Positions 14,689 to 20,133 of a stretch of DNA of 20,133 nt are shown here, piece by piece. The DNA is taken from NCBI GenBank assembly GCA_900545455.1, contig UQZF01000031.1, positions 1 to 20,133 of the forward strand, given 5' to 3'. The notes below the pieces were generated by a model. The model saw only the letters and a program-made list of their open reading frames with translations. It did not search any database and was not told the origin of the DNA. The stretch is from an uncultured Eubacteriales bacterium (GTDB lineage Bacteria > Bacillota > Clostridia > Lachnospirales > Lachnospiraceae). Both the position numbers and the translations under genes were made by a program. Every line of letters begins with the position of its first letter. The stretch's first letter is position 1.

Positions 14689-14702
14689 ATTTTATGTATT
14701 AT
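14674..14702 (+). promoter_or_regulatory. Promoter of the GH53 gene, overlapping the terminator
   Basis: TTGACC (14674-14679) and TATTAT (14697-14702) have a 17-base spacer, a good sigma-A match. The -35 box is part of the terminator's 3' arm. The predicted start near 14709 leaves a ~23-base leader with GGGAGG (14721-14726) before ATG 14732. Confidence 0.7.
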
Positions 14703-14731
14703 GGTAATAGACAAAATTTTGGGAGGACAGT

Positions 14732-16882
14732 ATGAGGAAAAACATGGGTAGATTCAGCAAAAAACTATTGGCTGCAGTGCTTTGCGTGAGCCTTAGTGCC
14801 GGCACACTGGCGGGTTGCGGCAAGAAGGAGAGTGCGGGAAATAACAGCACGGAGAACAGCCGGTCGGACAGTGAGAGTCAGAGTACCGATGCGCAGCAGG
14901 AGACGACAACACAGTTTCCGGCTATTGAGAGAAAGACGGCAGATGAGATTAAGATTAATCCCGAGGTGATTGACGTGACAACATTTGCACTGCCGGACGG
15001 ACCGGAGGAGTCGGGTATATTCGTGCAGCCGATAGAGGACATCTCGGATGATTTCATAAGGGGAATGGATGCATCGGCAGTGCTTGCGGTGGAGAACAGC
15101 GGAGCAAAGTACTATGGCTTTGACGGCGAGAAGCAGGATGTGTTCAAGACGCTTGCGGAAGCCGGAGTTAATTACATAAGACTTCGTGTATGGAATGACC
15201 CATACGATGAGAACGGAAACGGTTATGGCGGTGGAAATAATGACGTTGCCACAGCTATTGAGCTTGGTAAGAGAGCGACACAGTATGGCATGAAGGTGTG
15301 CATAGATTTTCACTATTCGGATTTCTGGGCTGACCCGACCAAGCAGTATGTTCCGAAGGCGTGGAAGGGCATGAATCTTGAGCAGAAGAGCGATGCACTC
15401 TATGATTTTACGGTGACAAGCCTCACTGATATCCTGAATGCCGGTGTCGATGTATGTATGGTTCAGGTAGGAAATGAAATCAATAAGGGAATGTCGGGAG
15501 AGACATTCACGTCCTCAGTTGCGGAGCTGTTGAAGGCGGGCAGCAGTGCAGTGCGTGAGGTCTCAAAAGCTGCAGGAAAAGACATTCAGGTTGCTGTCCA
15601 TTATACGGACATTGATAAACAGGGTGAGGTTGCGAAGATTACGGCTGACCTTGAGAAATATGGTGTGGATTATGATATTTTTGCAATGTCCTACTACTCA
15701 TTCTGGCATGGCTCGATGGAGAATATGCAGGAGATGGCAGAATATGTTCAGGACACCTACGGCAAGAAGGTTGTGATTGCAGAGACTTCTTATTGCTATA
15801 CCACCGAGGATGGTGACGGAAGCGGTAACAGTGTATCCGGTGACGGCGACCTTGTGGACGGGTATGATGCAACTGTTCAGGGACAGGCAGATATGCTTCG
15901 TGATATATGTGCGGCAGCAGATGAAGCTGATATAATGGGTGTGTTCTACTGGGAAGGAACATGGATTCCTGTAGGACCTGCGGATGCGGACAACTCAGAG
16001 CTTTGGGAGAAATATGGAAGCGGCTGGGCAAGCAGCTATTCAGGTTCATATGACCCGAAGGATGCCGGCAAGTACTATGGCGGCTGTTCATGGGATAATC
16101 AGGCATTGTTCGATTTTACCGGACATCCGCTCGACTCACTCAAGGTATTCAGGGAATTAAAGTGCGGGGCAACGGCACCGCTTGCGGTTGAAAAGGTTCC
16201 TGATGTTGAGGTATTCTGCAATGTGGGAGCTGAGCTGGTGCTGCCTGAAACAGCACAGGTTGTCTACAATGACAAGACAGCCAACAGGGAGGTTCCTGTT
16301 GTATGGAATGCTGAACAGATCGCAGCGGTAGACACTAATATCGGAGGAAGCTATCAGGTAGAGGGCATTCTTCAGGACGAGGAGCTGGATGAGGAGTACA
16401 GAACGGTTGTCGCAAATGTTGAGGTTAAGCTTATAAATTACGTTGTGAATTCAAGCTTTGAGGATTCCGACACTTCCATGTGGAAGCTGGCTTACAACGG
16501 AAAAGAGAACCCTACAGATTATCAGGTCAACGCAAAAGACGCCAAGACGGGTGAGACGGCGTTCCACTTCTGGTCAGCGAGTGAGATGGATTTCTCCATC
16601 GAGCAGGAGGTAACGGGACTTGAGCCGGGAACCTATCAGCTCTCAGCCTTCTCACAGGGTGGAGATATGTTGAGCTCATCAGTGCTTGAGCTGTATGCAG
16701 TTGCTGACGGCGTGGAGTACACACAGAGCTTTGAGCTTACGGGGTATGCAGACTGGAAGGAACCAACAGTTACTGATATCAAGCTCACAGGGGACACTAT
16801 CGTTGTCGGTGTGAGAATGAAGTGCAACGGAGGAAGCTGGGGAACAGTGGATGACGTGACACTGAACAGAGTTGGAGAATAA
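14732..16882 (+). CDS. Lipoprotein GH53 endo-beta-1,4-galactanase with Ig-like and carbohydrate-binding domains
   Basis: A 716-residue secreted lipoprotein. The signal peptide ends in the lipobox LAGC, followed by a Ser/Thr-rich linker. Residues ~105-480 are a GH53 catalytic domain that cuts beta-1,4-galactan side chains of pectin: FIRGMDASAV, YIRLRVWNDP, DFHYSDFWADP, acid/base Glu249 in QVGNEINKG, nucleophile Glu351 in VIAETSY, and YWEGTWIP. Residues ~490-570 look like a bacterial Ig-like domain (PVVWNAEQIAAVD). Residues ~575-716 form a beta-sandwich starting NYVVNSSFED, as in carbohydrate-binding modules attached to galactanases (CBM61-like, inference). All catalytic residues are present. 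It has its own promoter and no galactan transporter beside it. It would sit on the cell surface and release galacto-oligosaccharides. Confidence 0.95.
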   Translation: MRKNMGRFSKKLLAAVLCVSLSAGTLAGCGKKESAGNNSTENSRSDSESQSTDAQQETTTQFPAIERKTADEIKINPEVIDVTTFALPDGPEESGIFVQPIEDISDDFIRGMDASAVLAVENSGAKYYGFDGEKQDVFKTLAEAGVNYIRLRVWNDPYDENGNGYGGGNNDVATAIELGKRATQYGMKVCIDFHYSDFWADPTKQYVPKAWKGMNLEQKSDALYDFTVTSLTDILNAGVDVCMVQVGNEINKGMSGETFTSSVAELLKAGSSAVREVSKAAGKDIQVAVHYTDIDKQGEVAKITADLEKYGVDYDIFAMSYYSFWHGSMENMQEMAEYVQDTYGKKVVIAETSYCYTTEDGDGSGNSVSGDGDLVDGYDATVQGQADMLRDICAAADEADIMGVFYWEGTWIPVGPADADNSELWEKYGSGWASSYSGSYDPKDAGKYYGGCSWDNQALFDFTGHPLDSLKVFRELKCGATAPLAVEKVPDVEVFCNVGAELVLPETAQVVYNDKTANREVPVVWNAEQIAAVDTNIGGSYQVEGILQDEELDEEYRTVVANVEVKLINYVVNSSFEDSDTSMWKLAYNGKENPTDYQVNAKDAKTGETAFHFWSASEMDFSIEQEVTGLEPGTYQLSAFSQGGDMLSSSVLELYAVADGVEYTQSFELTGYADWKEPTVTDIKLTGDTIVVGVRMKCNGGSWGTVDDVTLNRVGE

Positions 16883-16891
16883 CAGATAACA

Positions 16892-17196
16892 ATGATGTTG
16901 GGGTCAAATAGGTGTATTAGGTTTTGAATGTATAACGGGATATATTTATGCATATCGACTCCGGTTGCTCGAAGCAAGGTGTTCTAAGGACTCTGATTTA
17001 TGTATTGATATGGTACGCCACTGTTGCAAAAACAGCCCTCCGTGGCTGTTTGCAACTCAGTCAGCATCCATGCTGACTGTGGCTGGGCAATAAGCAGAGT
17101 CCTAAGAACAACTAAGCTTCTCACAAAAGTCGCGATATGCATAAATATATCCCGTTATACATGGCAAATTTTTATCCTATTTGACCTTAACATCAT
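16892..17196. repeat. ~305-bp non-coding element with ~100-bp imperfect inverted arms
   Basis: The left arm (16892-16995) and right arm (17095-17196) are inverted copies in three conserved blocks. The ends are ATGATGTT plus GGTCAAATAGG (16892-16912 against 17176-17196). A perfect 30-bp block matches 16928-16957 to 17133-17162. GTTCTAAGGACTCTG (16981-16995) matches 17095-17109 with one mismatch. The ~99-bp central loop holds two more hairpins (17023-17056 and 17058-17079). The less conserved stretches between blocks form internal bulges. It could be a miniature inverted-repeat transposable element or a large structured RNA. No convincing gene overlaps it. Confidence 0.85.
17023..17079. repeat. 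Two nested hairpins in the loop of the long inverted repeat
   Basis: GTTGCAAAAACAGCC (17023-17037) pairs with GGCTGTTTGCAAC (17044-17056), two extra A's bulging. CAGTCAGCAT (17058-17067) pairs perfectly with ATGCTGACTG (17070-17079). Together with the outer arms this gives a branched secondary structure. Confidence 0.8.
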
Positions 17197-17234
17197 AACA
17201 ATACAAATGTCAAAATATGTAGTGGTATAAATAA

Positions 17235-17440
17235 GATGTTGAGGTCAAAAGGTATTTTGACCTCTATGATATCGAATTGCTCCGCACTGCGTGCTCCCAC
17301 AATTCTCAATAACATTCGTAATTCGCACATTTTTCTTTGAAAAATGGCTACTTACTCATATTTTTGGCGGGTCACAACGTCAAAAATCCTCACGCAAGCA
17401 AGCTTGCATCGGACTTCTGACCTTTTGACCCTGATATCAT
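17235..17440. repeat. Second intergenic repeat element with related ends
   Basis: The left end GATGTTGAGGTCAAAAGG (17235-17252) resembles the GATGTTGGGGTCAAATAGG end of the preceding element. GGTCAAAAGG (17243-17252) recurs inverted as CCTTTTGACC at 17421-17430. Inside the left end a perfect hairpin forms: GAGGTCAAAA (17241-17250) with TTTTGACCTC (17255-17264). ATGATATC (17266-17273) is followed at the right end by GATATCAT (17433-17440). No gene is visible between. It is probably an intergenic repeat of the same broad family. Confidence 0.65.
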
Positions 17441-17493
17441 GCATATATGGGCAGACATAATGCACAAGGAACAATATATGGAATGAGGAGGAT

Positions 17494-17511
17494 ATGTTTC
17501 TAAATATCTGA
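17494..17511 (+). other. Possible 5-codon leader ORF (MFLNI) before the GNAT gene
   Basis: The only ribosome-binding-like sequence near the following gene, GAGGAGG (17485-17491), serves ATG 17494, which opens the frame MFLNI and stops at 17511. The GNAT start at 17522 has no site of its own. Translation could be coupled through the short frame, or the 5' end may have shifted frame. Speculative. Confidence 0.3.
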
Positions 17512-17521
17512 GACATGAAAA

Positions 17522-18004
17522 ATGTTGAATATGGATGAAGATAAGCTGGAATTCAGAAAAATTACCAAAGAAAACTATATGGAATGTATAGCGCTTAAGG
17601 TTGATGAGAGCCAAAAACATTTTGTTGCCGATAATGCTCAGTCATTGGTTGAGGCGGCTTTTGAGGATGGCTTGTATACTCTTGCAATATATCATAACCG
17701 GACAATGGTTGGTTTTATACTGTATGATTATGATGAAGATATTCCGGGGTGGTCTTTGAGCCGTTTTATGATAGGAAAACAGTATCAGGGAAAGGGCTGC
17801 GGGAAAAGAGCAGTATTGGAATTTATAGAATTTTTTAAGAAAAAATATAATGCCGATAAAATATATATAAGTGTGTCACTTGAGAATGCCGTTGCACGAA
17901 AAATGTATGGCGATATTGGTTTTTGGGAAATTAAGGAAATAGAGTATACATTTATGGGTGAGCACTACAGGGAAATACAGATGGTGAAGCAGTTATTGCT
18001 GTAA
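17522..18004 (+). CDS. GNAT N-acetyltransferase (polyamine acetyltransferase-like)
   Basis: A 160-residue GNAT enzyme of normal length. LEFRKITKENYMEC begins the fold. ALKVDESQKHFVADN resembles BltD/PaiA-type spermine/spermidine acetyltransferases. The acetyl-CoA binding loop is in FMIGKQYQGKGCGKRA (Q/RxxGxG/A), and ENAVARKMYGDIGF is the usual C-terminal motif. It would transfer acetyl from acetyl-CoA to a small amine in the cytoplasm; the polyamine substrate is inferred from the N-terminal motif only. The start may be ATG 17522 or ATG 17531, both with poor ribosome sites. It is the first of three GNAT genes in ~1.9 kb. Confidence 0.85.
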   Translation: MLNMDEDKLEFRKITKENYMECIALKVDESQKHFVADNAQSLVEAAFEDGLYTLAIYHNRTMVGFILYDYDEDIPGWSLSRFMIGKQYQGKGCGKRAVLEFIEFFKKKYNADKIYISVSLENAVARKMYGDIGFWEIKEIEYTFMGEHYREIQMVKQLLL

Positions 18005-18078
18005 AAGCTTATCCGGAGAGACTGGCAGTTTTCAGAATTTCAAAGAAAAAAAGTTTTGCGGATAGGGGTGGTAATCGG

Positions 18079-18204
18079 ATGAAAGCAGACGAGGTAATAG
18101 CAGAGGTTGTAAAGCTGTGTAAAAGCTTTGGTGCAAATGAAGTGGTTTTATATGGTTCAAGGGCAAAGGGGACAAGCGTTTCTTGCAGTATGCATGAGGT
18201 ATAA
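18079..18204 (+). pseudogene. MNT-type nucleotidyltransferase, N-terminal fragment
   Basis: An open frame of 41 codons from ATG 18079 encodes the start of a minimal nucleotidyltransferase: EVIAEVVKLCKSFGANEVV then LYGSRAKGT. In intact members GSRAKGT is followed within a few residues by SDIDL, which supplies the catalytic aspartates. Here the sequence changes to SVSCSMHEV and stops at 18204. The metal-binding residues are therefore lost and the fragment cannot be active. MNT proteins act as antitoxins (with HEPN toxins) or nucleotidyltransferases. The stop lies 3 bases before the next gene's ATG, whose own N-terminus looks fused, so a deletion in this area is likely. Confidence 0.75.
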
Positions 18205-18207
18205 ATT

Positions 18208-18900
18208 ATGAGGAAAAGAATTAATGATTTTCTGAATGCGTTGATTGGTATATCTTTCGGTATACTTGTGGGACATAGCGTGTACATAATTTATGATTAC
18301 AAAGCACACCCGGGGCTGTATGAAATGCAGTCTGCACCTTGGTATACAAGTATTCAGATGTATGGAATATTCTGTGCGGTTGTTGTGGGTATTGCGGTTA
18401 TAGCGAAGATAATTATTCGCAAAAGCTTGGATGACAGCCGGGAGTATTGTCGGTACACCATTTTTAATAAAGATTTTTTTACACTGGAAAATGACAGCGT
18501 CAGGCTTGAACTGATTGATACTTATGCCGGAAATGACAAAGAACTGCCGTTTTACTGGTGGAACATTATTTCCAAATCCCGTAATGTAAATGTGGGAAAG
18601 ATAAGCTTCAGAATCGGTCACAATTATCACTCATATTATAATGGAAATATCGGCTATGAAGTCGATGAGGAGTACAGGGGAAATCATTATGCGCTTCTGG
18701 CTTGCCAGCTAATGCCGGATGTCGCAAGATATTATGGGATGGATAAGCTGTATTTGACATGCGATTTTGACAATGTGGCTTCCTACAAGACTATTGAAAA
18801 GCTGGGTGCGAGGTTAATTGAGGAGGTGCAGCCTCCGAAGGACTATGTATTTTACTATGAAGGAATGCCGAAACAGAGGATATATGAATTAAAAATATAG
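18208..18900 (+). CDS. Membrane-anchored GNAT acetyltransferase (two helices plus GNAT domain)
   Basis: A 230-residue protein. Residues 1-75 resemble a small two-helix membrane protein: LIGISFGILVGHSVYIIYDY, the loop HPGLYEMQSAPWYTSIQ, and YGIFCAVVVGIAVIAKIII. From ~80 a GNAT domain follows: RLELIDTY, then GNIGYEVDEEYRGNHYA (acetyl-CoA loop), CDFDNVASYKTIEKLGARL, and a final YYEGM. GNAT enzymes of this type are usually soluble and lack the helices, so this could be a natural fusion or the product of a deletion joining two neighbours. The helix-loop-helix part seems to me a stand-alone small protein in related bacteria (from memory). The substrate is unknown. The frame overlaps the next reading frame's upstream start by one base. 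Confidence 0.75.
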   Translation: MRKRINDFLNALIGISFGILVGHSVYIIYDYKAHPGLYEMQSAPWYTSIQMYGIFCAVVVGIAVIAKIIIRKSLDDSREYCRYTIFNKDFFTLENDSVRLELIDTYAGNDKELPFYWWNIISKSRNVNVGKISFRIGHNYHSYYNGNIGYEVDEEYRGNHYALLACQLMPDVARYYGMDKLYLTCDFDNVASYKTIEKLGARLIEEVQPPKDYVFYYEGMPKQRIYELKI

Positions 18901-18932
18901 TGAAGTTATTGGAAAGAGAGGATGGTGAAACC

Positions 18933-19427
18933 ATGATAAATATAAGAAAAGTACAACAAGGCGACGAAAATAACCTTGCATACATACAGACTGAGAGCTG
19001 GAAGGAGGCGTTCAAGGACATAGTTCCTGCCGACCTGCTTTCAGAATGCACCGGAATAGAACGTGCGACAGCAATGTACAAAAGGCTTCTTGATGAAAAT
19101 AAGGGAAACGGATATATTCTGGAACTTGATGGCAAGCCGCATTGTATAGCATGGTGGGATGCCTCAAGGGAGAAGGATATGCCGGAATACGCTGAACTTA
19201 TCTGTATTCATTCATTGATGGATAATTGGCATAATGGCTATGGCAGCATGATGATGGATAGGGTGCTCGGTGATGTCAAGGCAGCAGGCTATTCTAAGAT
19301 CATGCTGTGGGTGTTTGACAGCAATGTGCGTGCAATCAGATTTTATGAAAAACATGGCTTCACGGCGAGCGGAAGAAAGCAGCCTGCGCTTGGCGCGGTT
19401 GAGGAGATGTATGTGTGCGGGCTGTGA
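18933..19427 (+). CDS. GNAT family N-acetyltransferase
   Basis: A 164-residue GNAT enzyme of normal length. INIRKVQQGDENNLAYIQTESW opens the fold, HSLMDNWHNGYGSMMMDRVL is the acetyl-CoA pyrophosphate loop, and DSNVRAIRFYEKHGF is the classic C-terminal signature. ATG 18933 is preferred over the upstream GTG 18900 because it begins exactly at the usual N-terminal strand and has GAGAGG upstream. It may be cotranscribed with the membrane-anchored GNAT gene before it, 32 bp away. The substrate is not predictable from the sequence. Confidence 0.88.
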   Translation: MINIRKVQQGDENNLAYIQTESWKEAFKDIVPADLLSECTGIERATAMYKRLLDENKGNGYILELDGKPHCIAWWDASREKDMPEYAELICIHSLMDNWHNGYGSMMMDRVLGDVKAAGYSKIMLWVFDSNVRAIRFYEKHGFTASGRKQPALGAVEEMYVCGL

Positions 19428-19471
19428 CATGGGAATAAACAAACTGGAATTGACCGAGCTGAAAGGGAGGG

Positions 19472-19519
19472 ATGCTTTTTGTCCGTAGGGCAAGAAGATG
19501 GAATTTTGAAAGAATTTAA
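19472..19519 (+). other. Possible 15-codon ORF or gene remnant (MLFVRRARRWNFERI)
   Basis: ATG 19472 follows GGGAGG closely and encodes MLFVRRARRWNFERI before a stop. The pattern loosely resembles the first strand of yet another GNAT protein (MxxRxAxxxDxxxI), so it may be the stub of a lost gene. At this length the resemblance may be chance. Confidence 0.25.
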
Positions 19520-19553
19520 TAACTCGGAATTTTTATGTGTAAAGGAGAAACGA

Positions 19554-20072
19554 ATGAAACTACTTGTGATAGATATACAAAAAGGAATAACAGATAGCAG
19601 ACTTTTTAATTTTGATGAATTTATTGATAATACTTCAAGAATTATACAAGCAGCTAGAGATAATCAAATAGAGGTTATCTATTTTCAGCATGATGATGGA
19701 CCAGGAACGGGATTTTCAATCGGTGATGAAGAATTCGAGATTGCAGAACAGGTGCATCCAAGGGAAGGTGAAAAGATATTTACAAAAAATATCAATAGTT
19801 GTTTCGGAAATAAAGATTTTACAGATTATGTTAAAGATGAAAATACATTAATGATAGTTGGGTTACAGACAAATTTCTGTATAGATGCAACTGTGAAATC
19901 TGCTTTTGAAAGAGGATATAAAGTAATTGTTCCACAAGGGGCAAATTCAACGTTTGATAACGACTATATGTCTGGAGAAGAAACCTATAAATATTACAAT
20001 GATATGATGTGGCCAAAGAGATTTGCTACATGTGTATCTGTTGATGAGGCAATTAAGTTGATGCAAAGTTAA
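19554..20072 (+). CDS. Isochorismatase-family cysteine hydrolase
   Basis: A 172-residue hydrolase of the isochorismatase/nicotinamidase fold. The triad can be followed: Asp7 in LLVIDIQKG, Lys in EKIFTKNINSCF, and Cys in GLQTNFCIDATVKSAFERGY. The catalytic loop and the VIGLQT-like segment are intact, and the length is typical of the small cysteine hydrolases. Members split amide or vinyl-ether bonds in small molecules; this one's substrate cannot be read from sequence. The start is ATG 19554, 6 bases after AAAGGAG; an in-frame GTG further upstream (19479) is unlikely. It is more AT-rich than the GNAT genes before it, which hints at a different origin. Confidence 0.88.
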   Translation: MKLLVIDIQKGITDSRLFNFDEFIDNTSRIIQAARDNQIEVIYFQHDDGPGTGFSIGDEEFEIAEQVHPREGEKIFTKNINSCFGNKDFTDYVKDENTLMIVGLQTNFCIDATVKSAFERGYKVIVPQGANSTFDNDYMSGEETYKYYNDMMWPKRFATCVSVDEAIKLMQS

Positions 20073-20102
20073 ATTAGGAGTTATATGTGGAGGAGGATTA
20101 TT

Positions 20103-20133
20103 ATGAATACAGTTAGAATGATTTTATGTGGAA
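20103..20133 (+). CDS. Start of an unidentified gene, cut by the window end
   Basis: ATG 20103 follows a strong GGAGGAGG site at the usual spacing, and ten codons (MNTVRMILCG) remain open to the end of the window. It lies 30 bp after the cysteine hydrolase and is probably in the same operon. Too little is present to name it. Confidence 0.6.
   Translation, partial: MNTVRMILCG

Noticed and set aside
14765..15313. 182-residue - strand open frame, with another at 15639-16106
   Set aside because: Both are antisense shadows of the GH53 galactanase, rich in Cys/His/Arg as expected for the reverse of a GC-richer gene.
17024..17230. 68-residue + strand open frame through the intergenic element
   Set aside because: It runs across the hairpins and right arm of the inverted repeat, lacks a ribosome binding site and has no protein-like pattern; the structure explains the sequence.

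Overview
The window looks like a contig from a low-to-moderate GC, Gram-positive gut-type bacterium, most likely a member of the Lachnospiraceae. Reasons: strong AGGAGG-type ribosome binding sites, sigma-A-like promoters, lipobox signal peptides, a GH53 galactanase, and Clostridia-type gene content. No rRNA or tRNA gene fixes the taxon. Bases 1-38 are not biological. They are the end of an Illumina i5 index followed by the Nextera adapter and transposon mosaic end, so real sequence begins at about base 39.

Region A (39-6834, AT-rich, + strand) is a partly decayed defence island. It holds the C-terminal part of a GmrSD-like DUF262/DUF1524 HNH nuclease, then an intact 1005-residue reverse transcriptase-nitrilase fusion (defence-associated RT, DRT type 1-like). 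Next comes a scar in which the N-terminus of a SIR2 protein is joined out of frame to the C-terminal PIWI end of a short Argonaute (SPARSA-type remnant). A small unidentified remnant and an intact AlbA_2/GHKL ATP-binding regulator-like protein follow. A long, nearly perfect inverted repeat (6895-6948) closes the island as a bidirectional terminator.

Region B (7007-14605) is a complete-looking 2-aminoethylphosphonate (AEP)-type acquisition locus made of two divergent operons. On the - strand: a GntR/UTRA regulator, a P-II protein, an MgtC/SapB-family membrane protein and a class III PLP enzyme of the AGXT2L/ETNPPL/PbfA type. On the + strand: ABC ATPase, fused double permease and lipoprotein substrate-binding protein. 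The 287-bp intergenic region has one sigma-A-like promoter for each direction. Both promoters carry the same GGTACC-centred operator in their 17-bp spacers, so one regulator can silence both operons. The transporter transcript also has a terminator-like hairpin in its leader. P-II suggests the locus answers to nitrogen or energy state. No PhnW, PhnX or C-P lyase gene lies in the window.

Region C (14641-17521) has a terminator whose 3' arm supplies the -35 box for a lipoprotein GH53 endo-beta-1,4-galactanase. About 640 bp of non-coding DNA follow, holding a ~305-bp long-armed inverted-repeat element and a second element with related ends.

Region D (17522-20133) contains three GNAT acetyltransferase genes, one of them fused to two membrane helices. 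It also has a truncated MNT-type nucleotidyltransferase, a small possible gene remnant, an isochorismatase-family cysteine hydrolase and the first codons of a gene that runs off the end.
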